Of a stretch of 44,303 bases of DNA, positions 1-8,551 are shown piece by piece (within the stretch, counting starts at the first letter, position 1; each line of letters opens with the position of its first letter). The notes under the pieces were generated by a model, which saw nothing but the letters and a program-made list of their open reading frames with translations, made no database searches and was not told where the DNA came from. The stretch is from contig VGIO01000005.1 of the NCBI GenBank assembly GCA_016867855.1, positions 1-44,303 of the forward strand, read 5' to 3'. This DNA comes from Calditrichota bacterium (GTDB lineage: Bacteria; Electryoneota; AABM5-125-24; Hatepunaeales; Hatepunaeaceae). Position numbers and translations under genes: made by a program.

Positions 1-2
1 TG

Positions 3-1190
3 GCGTGGTTAGGGCTTATCCCGTTGATTGCCACTATCGGCGAGCATCTGCCGACGGTGCTGTTTCCCGCGTCCATTCCGATTTCTGAGATGTCGCCGGG
101 CCAGATCTGGAACAACTACATCCGCTATATCGGCGCTGGAGCGGTAGCGTTCGGCGGGATTGTGTCGCTGATTCGCGCCGTGCCGACTTTAATCAGTTCG
201 TTTGGCGCTTCCATCAAAGGTTTCAGTTTGAAAATCGATGCCGGCGAAATTCGCACCCGGCGCGACCTACCGGGGGTGGTAGTCATCGGCGGCGGCTTGT
301 TAGTAGCGTTGTTGTTATGGCTTGACCCGGCTGTCAAGGTTAACTTCCTGGGCGCGCTGTTGATGGTCGTGTTCACATTTTTCTTTGCGTCGGTGGCGTC
401 GCGGTTAGTGGGGCTGGTGGGCGGTTCGTCGCTGCCGGTGTCGGGAATGACCATCGCCGCGCTGCTGGGCACGGCTTTAGTCTTCACTTCGCTGGGCTGG
501 ACCGGCGCCGAGGGCAAGGTGGCGGCGCTGATTGTCGGGGCGGTAGTCTGCGTGGGAATATCGGCGGCAGGGGATATGTCGCAGGATTTAAAGACCGGCT
601 TTCTGTTAGGGGCAACGCCGCACAAGCAACAAGTCGGCGAGTTCATCGGCATTCTGACGGCCGCGCCGTTTATCGGTCTGGTCGTGTTGTTGCTGCATTC
701 GGCGTTCACTATAGGTTCGGAGGCTTTACCGGCGCCGCAGGCAACGCTGATGAGGCTGGTCGTCGAAGGTGTGATGGACCGCAATCTGCCGTGGGATTTT
801 GTGCTGGTAGGGATGGCAATCGCCGCGGTTATCGAATTGCTGCGGCTGCCGTCGCTGCCGTTTGCGGTGGGATTATATCTGCCGTTTGCGCTCTCAGCGC
901 CGATAATGGCTGGCGGTATACTGCGCGCGCTCATTGAAAAGAAGCGCCGCGGCGACGCGCTTAAAGAAGCGCGCGAGAACGGCGTGCTGTTCGGCTCGGG
1001 GCTGGTGGCTGGCGAAGCCACGGTCGGCGTGCTGATCGCGCTGTTAGTCTATGGGCTGGACAAATTCCCCTTCCTGTCCGGCATCAAAGTTCCCTTCACT
1101 TCCGGTCTGCCGCTGCCGGACTTGATGTCGGTCATCGCCTTCGGATTAGTTATGGCGGCGCTCTGGGGAGTGATTCGCAGGATTAAGTAA
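3..1190 (+). CDS. OPT family oligopeptide transporter, C-terminal part (truncated at window edge)
   Basis: Frame stays open to the window start. Polytopic membrane protein with OPT-like motifs SSLPVSGMTIAALLGT and GDMSQDLKTGFLLGATPHKQQVGEFIG. Confidence 0.88.
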   Translation, partial: AWLGLIPLIATIGEHLPTVLFPASIPISEMSPGQIWNNYIRYIGAGAVAFGGIVSLIRAVPTLISSFGASIKGFSLKIDAGEIRTRRDLPGVVVIGGGLLVALLLWLDPAVKVNFLGALLMVVFTFFFASVASRLVGLVGGSSLPVSGMTIAALLGTALVFTSLGWTGAEGKVAALIVGAVVCVGISAAGDMSQDLKTGFLLGATPHKQQVGEFIGILTAAPFIGLVVLLLHSAFTIGSEALPAPQATLMRLVVEGVMDRNLPWDFVLVGMAIAAVIELLRLPSLPFAVGLYLPFALSAPIMAGGILRALIEKKRRGDALKEARENGVLFGSGLVAGEATVGVLIALLVYGLDKFPFLSGIKVPFTSGLPLPDLMSVIAFGLVMAALWGVIRRIK

Positions 1191-1302
1191 TGAAGCGTGC
1201 TTATGCCGTCGACCCGCAGTGGGGCAACAAGGGATGTGTAGAAAATTGTAGCCCGGTTTCTCCGAAGCCGGGGAGCATCCGCCGAAACGACAAATTATTG
1301 AG

Positions 1303-1449
1303 TAGATTGCAAAAGTGATGATTAATATGAAAATTCAGACCACGGCAAGGCGGACGCCCTCGTCCGCCGCATTCTATGCTTGGTTTTCGGCGGACGAGGG
1401 CGTCCGCCTTGCCATCAGTTAATAAATCCAACACTTTTACAATTACCTA
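1303..1449. repeat. MITE-like palindromic element, family A copy 1
   Basis: TIR core ATTGCAAAAGTG ... CACTTTTACAAT; 26-nt inverted arms 1344-1369 and 1388-1413 (GGCAAGGCGGACGCCCTCGTCCGCCG) around an 18-nt loop 1370-1387. Near-identical copy at 11365-11512. Confidence 0.85.
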
Positions 1450-1463
1450 TATTGTCAGTTTAA

Positions 1464-2183
1464 AAAAGTAGAATTAAATCGCAATACCATAAAGCATTCT
1501 CCACAAAGTCCGATCTCACCCAATCTTACTACTCCGCTATCGCTGCCGACTACGACCGCATCGCTGGTTATGATGACCAGGTCGCGGAACGGCAGCGCGA
1601 GCCGCTGAAGACGCGCATCCGGCAGGCTTTTTACGGGCTAGATGTGCTGGAAATCGCATGTGGAACGGGCTACTGGACAACGGTCATCGCTGAAACTGCG
1701 CAATCAGTTTTGGCGACAGATGTCTGTCCTAATTTCGTCCTTACGGTCCAACAAAGGCTGTCCGGTCGCTCCAATGTCCGCTGCCAGATAGCCAACGCCT
1801 ACGCCCTCGACGATATCGAAGGCAAATTCAACTCCGCCTTCGCCCATTGGTGGTGGTCGCACATCCCAAAGTCGGAGATTGCCAGATTCTTGAACACCCT
1901 ACACAGCAAATTGCTCCCTAACGCATTTATAATGTTTATCGACCAACTGGCTTATCCAAATGAAGGGAGACATATCGATGATGAAGGCAATATGCTTGAA
2001 CAGCGTAAAACGCCGGATGGGAGAACATTCGATATTATCAAGAATTTTCCGACGAAACAGGAAATTAGAAGCGTCTTAAAGGATGTCGCTGATAATATTG
2101 AATATATCGAAAATGAAAGTCTTGGCTATTGGGGGTTAAGTTATCGAGTGAAGATGCTGTCGCGGCACTCAGCCGTGTGCTAA
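1464..2183 (+). CDS. Class I SAM-dependent methyltransferase; possibly 5'-damaged (no ATG/GTG/TTG before GTG 1644)
   Basis: Motif I VLEIACGTGYWT. The reading frame upstream of the predicted start encodes a typical N-terminus (TQSYYSAIAADYDRIAGYDDQVAERQREPLKTRIRQAFYGLDVLEIACGTG) but has no standard start codon down to TAA 1461. Confidence 0.75.
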   Translation, partial: KSRIKSQYHKAFSTKSDLTQSYYSAIAADYDRIAGYDDQVAERQREPLKTRIRQAFYGLDVLEIACGTGYWTTVIAETAQSVLATDVCPNFVLTVQQRLSGRSNVRCQIANAYALDDIEGKFNSAFAHWWWSHIPKSEIARFLNTLHSKLLPNAFIMFIDQLAYPNEGRHIDDEGNMLEQRKTPDGRTFDIIKNFPTKQEIRSVLKDVADNIEYIENESLGYWGLSYRVKMLSRHSAVC

Positions 2184-2251
2184 TGCAATATGAGCCAGAT
2201 AACGATGGTCTGACGACCCGCTAAGATGCGACATATTAAAGGTTCTATACC

Positions 2252-2280
2252 CCCCGGCTTTAGAGTAGCCGGGCTGTTTT
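2252..2280. terminator. GC hairpin between convergent genes, possible terminator or repeat
   Basis: CCCCCGGCTTTAGAGTAGCCGGGCTGTTTTCT: stem CCCGGCT/AGCCGGG followed by a T-rich tract, between the methyltransferase stop and the convergent CDS. Confidence 0.45.
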
Positions 2281-2303
2281 CTCCCTTGCTCCCTTGTTTA
2301 CTT

Positions 2304-4448
2304 TCACTTTATCAATATCACCTTTCGGCTAATCACATCCTTTCCCGTCTCCCACCGCACAAAATATACTCCTGCCGCCAGATTTGGCGCGTCCCAGCGA
2401 AAGTTGTGCCTGCCCGGGGATAATTCACCGGAATAAAGCGCGGCGACCAGCCGTCCATAATAATCATAAATGCCGATATCGCCGAAACACCGCTCCGGAA
2501 CTGCAAGACAGATATCAGTCGCCCGGTTGAACGGATTGGGCATAATTATAATATTCATTTCATCGATTCCGTCAATTCTGTCTATATCGTTCACATATAA
2601 TCGGCGGTTATGCCAAATCGCTCCGATGTCGGCCCTTGACCCGTCCGGGTCGCGCGGCGCAGACGGGTCGCCGACGTCGATGCAGGGCGAGTTCCACTGC
2701 AGGCTGAAATCTTTGCGCCGCAGGTCAACAAAACGCGGGTCAGCCGAGAATGAACCTACGTCCGGCTGGCAGCCCTCGTAATTATAGCGCCCATTGTCGA
2801 ACACATCGTTGTAAGTCAACACTGGTTGAATATGCGTCTCATTTAAAATGCCGCGGCCGTTGAAGGCGATGATGTTGTCGGAAATCGTCAATTGTCCAAA
2901 GCGCCGCAGTTCGAGGCCGGCGCCCCAGTAATTCACGATGGTATTGTTCATAATGCGGCCTGCGCGGGCGCCGCCGGAAATCGTCACGCCGCCTTCGGCG
3001 ACGGAACGGGTAAGGCTGAAACATTCCCAACTTGTGATGACTAATCGACCGTTGAAACGGCAGGAGTCGATTTCGGCGTTGCCTTCGAAATTGGCGTTGT
3101 AGCCGAAGCGGCAGTTGTCAATTCGCAGCGTATCGGCTTGCAGCCACCATTCGACATAATCTTGGCTCTGAGTATGCTGCATCCGGACTTTTGAGAATCT
3201 CCCGGTCCGCATCTGCACCATTGCATGCCCAAAATGCTGGCTGGGTTTGATAATCACCGGCTTGTCGGCCCGGCCGTTAATAGTCAGCGACCTTCCAATC
3301 GTCAGGGCGTTGTTGCCCTCTAAATTCAGCTCGGCGCCGGCATCGACTTCCAGCGTGTCGATAGCGCAATCGCGGATATAATAGGAACTTTCCCACAAGC
3401 GGACGCGACCGTAGTTGCCCGACAGGTCGGGATATTCGCCGGGCGCAAAGCCGGGCGGCGCTTGACGGATGAGCCGGTGGTCGTAACGCCAGGCTCTATT
3501 ATAGCCGGTGCCAATATGATTGGAGCAATGGAGATAGCCTCGCCGCCACTGGGCGACGCCGCCCTTGAGAAAGATATAACCCCGCTCGTCCGGCGTCGGA
3601 CCTTGATACAAATCCCAATCGTCGTTATGATGCTGGAAGGTGAACGATTCATTCAGCGCCACCAGCGAGCCGTTGATGGCGATGGAGTGGCGGTTATAGT
3701 CATTGCGGTCAACATACCAGCCATTCTCCTTGCCGTTGCGCCAGTTGTTTTGGATGATGATATTGCGCTCTGAAATTAGTCCGAGCATATTCCGCATTCC
3801 ACCTTCATCCGGCGTATCGTTGCCGAAGTATCCGGTGCGCTGGTCTGAACCGGTATAGATGACATTGTCAACGAGCCACATATCGCCGGACGAGCCGATA
3901 GTAAGCACGCCGGTCAGCGTGCCTTCGATTTCGACCTGTCCATCGACAAAGATGCATTGACCATAAGAGGGGCCTTGACCCCAAATGAGACTTTCTCTTG
4001 GCGCCGAACCCAACGGATATTGATGTATGTCGATGCCTTCGTTGCCTCTTAACTTAATCCAAGTCATTAAGCGTCCATCCCTGTCGTAGATTAAGGGGGT
4101 GGCATACCGGCGCACAGTTTCGGCCGTGCGCGGGAAGCGATAGGGCGGCGCGTTGAACACAGGCGGATAGGCAAAATATATGTTCCGAGGATGATTATAG
4201 ATAAATCTATCCCGGCTGGTGATGACCGGACCAAAGAATTGTGGGCTGTATTTTATCCCGATAAAATCGTTCGACCTCACCGGTCCCCATAGTGTATCTA
4301 CATTCCAAAACCATATAATTTCGCCGAATCTGGTGGTCTCGTAATTGGTCAGATAGAAGTAATATGTAATCGGTTCGCAGCGCAACGCCTTCAGCGGCAG
4401 CAGGGACAACGCCAGCCCAATGCAAATATGTTTCAAGGCGGTTTTCAT
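2304..4448 (-). CDS. Secreted right-handed beta-helix protein with T9SS-type C-terminal sorting domain
   Basis: Signal peptide MKTALKHICIGLALSLLPLKALRC; parallel beta-helix style repeats; DPDGSRADIGA; CTD MPNPFNRATDI...YDYYGRLVAAL...AAGVYFVRWETGKDVISRKVILIK. Confidence 0.8.
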   Translation of the reverse strand: MKTALKHICIGLALSLLPLKALRCEPITYYFYLTNYETTRFGEIIWFWNVDTLWGPVRSNDFIGIKYSPQFFGPVITSRDRFIYNHPRNIYFAYPPVFNAPPYRFPRTAETVRRYATPLIYDRDGRLMTWIKLRGNEGIDIHQYPLGSAPRESLIWGQGPSYGQCIFVDGQVEIEGTLTGVLTIGSSGDMWLVDNVIYTGSDQRTGYFGNDTPDEGGMRNMLGLISERNIIIQNNWRNGKENGWYVDRNDYNRHSIAINGSLVALNESFTFQHHNDDWDLYQGPTPDERGYIFLKGGVAQWRRGYLHCSNHIGTGYNRAWRYDHRLIRQAPPGFAPGEYPDLSGNYGRVRLWESSYYIRDCAIDTLEVDAGAELNLEGNNALTIGRSLTINGRADKPVIIKPSQHFGHAMVQMRTGRFSKVRMQHTQSQDYVEWWLQADTLRIDNCRFGYNANFEGNAEIDSCRFNGRLVITSWECFSLTRSVAEGGVTISGGARAGRIMNNTIVNYWGAGLELRRFGQLTISDNIIAFNGRGILNETHIQPVLTYNDVFDNGRYNYEGCQPDVGSFSADPRFVDLRRKDFSLQWNSPCIDVGDPSAPRDPDGSRADIGAIWHNRRLYVNDIDRIDGIDEMNIIIMPNPFNRATDICLAVPERCFGDIGIYDYYGRLVAALYSGELSPGRHNFRWDAPNLAAGVYFVRWETGKDVISRKVILIK

Positions 4449-4541
4449 TGATGCTCCTTTGGTAGAAATATTGTATTTACAACGGATGGAACGGATTGAA
4501 CGGATATCCGTTTCATCCGTTAAATCCGTTGTGAATTTTAC

Positions 4542-4800
4542 ATTCCCCCGGCTTCGGAGAAGCCGGGCTACTCTGCTGCCTGCAGTTGACCACGGCGAGT
4601 CAACGGCAGGCGATGAACTGCTGCCGACTCGCCGTAGTCGGCAGCATATTTGCCGCAGAGTGTCCTCACTCTGTGGCTTTTATACGGCAGGATGGTAACA
4701 TCCTGCCGCACAAGATAAGGCGGCGGGCAGAGACGCCCGCCCTACCATCTGTCAACCACAGAGGAGTCTGCCCCTGCGAAAGCAGGGGTTGACAGCCGCC
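4542..4800. repeat. Array of six consecutive unrelated hairpins
   Basis: In order: CCGGCTTCGGAGAAGCCGG; CTGCCGACTCGCCGTAGTCGGCAG; CCGCAGAGTGTCCTCACTCTGTGG; CGGCAGGATGGTAACATCCTGCCG; GGCGGGCAGAGACGCCCGCC; CTGTCAACC...CCCCTGCGAAAGCAGGGGTTGACAG. Confidence 0.8.
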
Positions 4801-4839
4801 TTAACTTACGCCTCGCGCCTCGAACCTCGAACCCTCAAC

Positions 4840-7800
4840 TCAATGCCGGTTCATAAAGATGAACGCCGGGCGCGACTCGGTCTCGGCGAAGCCTTCGACC
4901 ATCGCCGAAACCTGGACGGTCACCTCCAATGTGAATGGGTCGAGGAAGAAGTCGTCCATAATGCCGCGCAGAAAAACGGTTGCCACGCCCTGCGGCTCGT
5001 TGTTGCGCGCATCGACCAAGCTGGTGAAACGCCGCACCGGCTCGTCGCCAAAGCCGACATACTGCCGCGTTTGCATATTATACCAGTAGAACCGGGCGCG
5101 GTTGGAGCGGAACAGGACCGGCGCGCCGTCGATGAGGATGCCATGCCCGTCGGTCAAGGTCGCCCAACAGCGGATGTTGCAGGTTAGATTCGGGTTGCCG
5201 CGGTCGAACATAAAATTGCCCGGATCCACAGCCAATTCCAATCTGCCGCGCTGCAAAGGTATCACAAACTCGCGATGAGTCTCGAGCGCGCCGTTGACAG
5301 TCATAACACTGACAGTGATAGTTATATGCGTGAAGGTATTGGCGCTGTTATAGACCAGATAGGAATGAGCAATACCGTTGCTGGCGCGCGCACTTTCGAT
5401 CTGAGCTGCCGGCGGGTCAACGCTGAACATCACCATCCCATCGTAAGCCGAAGGATTGCGATGGGTGTCCCAGATCCGCACTGAAAGCGGCAACCGCCAC
5501 AACCCTCCGCCGATGTCCTCGCCGACGGTCGAAATGTCCAAATCCAACTGCGCTGGAGGTCCGCCGGATACAGCGATCGTCGAAATTGTATTCTGAACCG
5601 TATCCCTGCGGGTTTCAGGATCGCGCCAAGTGTAAGCGCGAATCAACTTGCCGCCGATGTGCGTTCCTGCGTTCAAAGTCGCTACGGCAATCCCCGCGGC
5701 CATCAAGGTCGAATCGCGTTGCCCGCGATTATTAAAATTGCAGCCGGCCGGCTCGGGCGGCTCGCGCAATAATTCGAAAACTACCGTTGTCGGCGTTTCG
5801 ACCGGATTGCCGTTGGCGTCGCGCACAACAGCCCGCAAAGTCGATGAAGTATTTACAGCCATGCCGGCGGGATAGATTCGCAGCGGATTTGCGGTTAGTT
5901 CGAGGCTGTTGGGACTGCCGGAGACAAAGTTGACCGTTATGCGGCCGATGATATCGCCGGTTGGCGAACCTACCGTTGCAGTCACCTCAGCAACGCCAGC
6001 CGCGACGCCAGACGATAATCTGACTCTCGCCCTTCCTAGCGTATCGGTAATAGCCAAAGGAGGCGTAATATAGCCCATTGTCGTCGTGAATCTGACAAAT
6101 ACTTCCGGAATCGGATTGTCAAATAAATCAGTTATAGTCGCGGTTATGAAATACAATCCCGGGGTAGTCCAATCTCCGTCGGCGCTTAGTCTAATCCTTG
6201 CCGGCGGCCCCGGTAGAATCCTGATTTCGACGATATTTGAATAGACGGTCGAATCCTCATTGACCACCGAGGCTTGCAGGTGGGCTGTTCTGATCATATT
6301 CCCTGAAATGAACTGTGTTTCTGCCACTCCATAATTTCCGGATACTGGAACGACTTCACGCGTGAAACTACCGTTATCGACCTCGAAGCGCACCAGGGTC
6401 CCATTTAGCGCGAAGTCGCCGTTCATAAGGAAGCAAGCCGCACGCACGGGGGTCGAGTCTTGCCGGCCCACAATCATATGCGAAGCCGCAGCCATTAAGG
6501 TTATTCGGTCAACCGGCGCCTTCTCAAGAATGGTTACCTCGCAAGACGCTTCGACATTACCGGCGGGATAGCAAACCGTGATGATTGCCGGGACGATATT
6601 GCCTCGCGGGTCGATTGAAGGCAAGCCGATATCTGTGAATAGTGCGCTCGCGACACCCAGGCTATTAGTTGAGACCGACGAATTGACGGCGCCATGCGTC
6701 GAACTGAGCGTCAACTGCGCATTCGGGACGGCTTGACGGCTGCGGTCTTTGAGAATCATAGTTAAATTCGCTGTCGTCAGACCATTGTCAGCATAAATGA
6801 AACTTCTATCGGCGCTGATAGTCAGGATATACGGTTCCCGGCGATGCCAATTGATGGTCAACAATGCCGACCTGCCGAACGGCGTGCCGGCTATGAAGGC
6901 GGCGATGGTGTCGCGGTCCGCCTCCTCAGCCGTCGTATAAGTAGCGGCGGCAACGCCGTCCTGCCCGGTGAAGACTTGTCTGGCAATGATGCCGTGACCG
7001 CAGCGGAACTGCACCGGCAGCCCGACCACAGGCGCGCCTTCAGTAGTAATAACCGTCGCCCGTGCGGTGCAGCGCCCAATCTGGCTTTGTTCCAAAGTCA
7101 GATAATCTGGGCTTAAAGTTAAAATGAGGTTGCCAATAGTGGCTTCAAGGTATCGGACTTCGAGTATTTGGTCGGTAAAGATGGCTTCGGAGCCGTTCGG
7201 ATTGAGCGCGGCGCAGTGAACGACTACCCGGCCGCTGGCGCCCAGCGAAGTGAAGGTTGCGGCTGCAACGCCGTTTTTGTTAGTTGTCGCGTCGCCGCTG
7301 ATAGCGCCGAAGATACCCGAACCGGCTGTGTCGGCAGGCTGCAGACTAAAGCGCATCGGTATGCCGAACAGCAGTCCGCCGGCGGCATCGACCACCGTCG
7401 CCGTGAAATTGACCTGGGCGGCTGTCCCGCGCGGCGCGGCGACATTCAGCGCTGAGGCGGCGAGGTTGACGCTGGTGGGAATCCCCGTGCCGAAGAGTTT
7501 GATGCGCGGATTTGCCGACCCGCCGGTTGCGGAAGCCAGCATTTCGACGCGGCTGCCGCCCAAAGGAATGGTCAACTTAAGCCGCGCTGAGGCGCGTCCC
7601 TCGCTGTCGGTTGTTACCCGCGCGGGAGTGATTTCACCTTGCCCGGCGAGCAGCGTCAGGTCGATGCGAACATTGCTTTCCGTTGTCTCGCTTGAGTTGC
7701 GGATGAGGATATCGAACGGCAGGACAACTTCGGTTCCAACCGGCGCCGACAGGCTGTCCGGCAGACCGATAATTGTGACAGTGCGCGTCGATGGCGCGGT

Positions 7801-7872
7801 GACGGAACTCTCGTCATCTTCGCAGCCGATAAACAACGTCAAACAGAGCAGAGCCAATAAGGTGGCTTTCAT
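4840..7872 (-). CDS. Large lipoprotein with tandem bacterial Ig-like (Big_1/invasin-type) domains
   Basis: Lipobox LFIGC in the N-terminus; repeated modules of the type DSLGRARVRLSSG, NKNGVAAATFTS, GQDGVAAATYTT, NSLGVASALFTD, typical of Big_1 domains. Confidence 0.8.
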   Translation of the reverse strand: MKATLLALLCLTLFIGCEDDESSVTAPSTRTVTIIGLPDSLSAPVGTEVVLPFDILIRNSSETTESNVRIDLTLLAGQGEITPARVTTDSEGRASARLKLTIPLGGSRVEMLASATGGSANPRIKLFGTGIPTSVNLAASALNVAAPRGTAAQVNFTATVVDAAGGLLFGIPMRFSLQPADTAGSGIFGAISGDATTNKNGVAAATFTSLGASGRVVVHCAALNPNGSEAIFTDQILEVRYLEATIGNLILTLSPDYLTLEQSQIGRCTARATVITTEGAPVVGLPVQFRCGHGIIARQVFTGQDGVAAATYTTAEEADRDTIAAFIAGTPFGRSALLTINWHRREPYILTISADRSFIYADNGLTTANLTMILKDRSRQAVPNAQLTLSSTHGAVNSSVSTNSLGVASALFTDIGLPSIDPRGNIVPAIITVCYPAGNVEASCEVTILEKAPVDRITLMAAASHMIVGRQDSTPVRAACFLMNGDFALNGTLVRFEVDNGSFTREVVPVSGNYGVAETQFISGNMIRTAHLQASVVNEDSTVYSNIVEIRILPGPPARIRLSADGDWTTPGLYFITATITDLFDNPIPEVFVRFTTTMGYITPPLAITDTLGRARVRLSSGVAAGVAEVTATVGSPTGDIIGRITVNFVSGSPNSLELTANPLRIYPAGMAVNTSSTLRAVVRDANGNPVETPTTVVFELLREPPEPAGCNFNNRGQRDSTLMAAGIAVATLNAGTHIGGKLIRAYTWRDPETRRDTVQNTISTIAVSGGPPAQLDLDISTVGEDIGGGLWRLPLSVRIWDTHRNPSAYDGMVMFSVDPPAAQIESARASNGIAHSYLVYNSANTFTHITITVSVMTVNGALETHREFVIPLQRGRLELAVDPGNFMFDRGNPNLTCNIRCWATLTDGHGILIDGAPVLFRSNRARFYWYNMQTRQYVGFGDEPVRRFTSLVDARNNEPQGVATVFLRGIMDDFFLDPFTLEVTVQVSAMVEGFAETESRPAFIFMNRH

Positions 7873-8453
7873 TCGTGCTTCTCCTAAAATAATGGTGTTG
7901 ATGAATTATTTGACAATATTGACATTATAGACTTTATGGATAAAGTGCGCGCAGAGAACATATCTCTGTCAACTTGCGAATTTGTCACTTGCGAGCTATT
8001 TTCTTCCTGTGACAGAGCAAGCGAAGATGAAAATTGTTGCGGGGTGAATAGGGATGAATATCGGGAGGCTGAAAATTATCGCGCGCCATTAGCGCATGGC
8101 GCGGAAAGGTTTGGCGCGCAAAATGCTGCGTCCTGCCTAATTTAGAGTGCAGGAATTGCATCCGGTCATTTGGGGATGGGTATCGACGCGGCCGGAAAGC
8201 GTCGGCTGAGGAAATTCCGTATGTTACGGATATACAATCTATTGGCTGTGCCGGGAACATCTCGCTGCTCCGAAGTAAGTTTTTCTAAGCCGATACAAAT
8301 TGACTAAACCATACACATTATAGCAAAAATTATTCCCTCAGTCAAGTCGATTGAGAGTAAAAAAACGCGGCGAGCAAAGAATTAGAATTTAGCGAGGTCT
8401 AACAGATTTATCCATTTAGTCCATCTTGTCTATTGCATCTATCGAAACAACCA

Positions 8454-8484
8454 GTTGCGTCGGGTGTTTTTCACCCGACGCAAC
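8454..8484. repeat. Perfect 13-bp stem hairpin downstream of the M3 peptidase gene
   Basis: GTTGCGTCGGGTG-TTTTT-CACCCGACGCAAC. Confidence 0.8.
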
Positions 8485-8551
8485 TTACTATTGTCAACCG
8501 ATGAGGAGCCTATCCCGGCAAAGGCAGGGATAGACATCGAGATAAATCATT

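Noticed and set aside
125-1021. 298-aa minus-strand ORF antisense to the OPT transporter
   Set aside because: Low-complexity Ser/Thr/Pro-rich translation, fully antisense to a well-supported CDS; a shadow ORF of GC-rich codons.
1201-1434. 77-aa ORF reading KADALVRRKPSIECGGRGRPPC
   Set aside because: Translation of the family-A palindrome; treated as a repeat, not a gene.
7250-7930. 226-aa plus-strand ORF opposite the Ig-like lipoprotein
   Set aside because: Antisense shadow of a confident CDS with no recognisable motifs.
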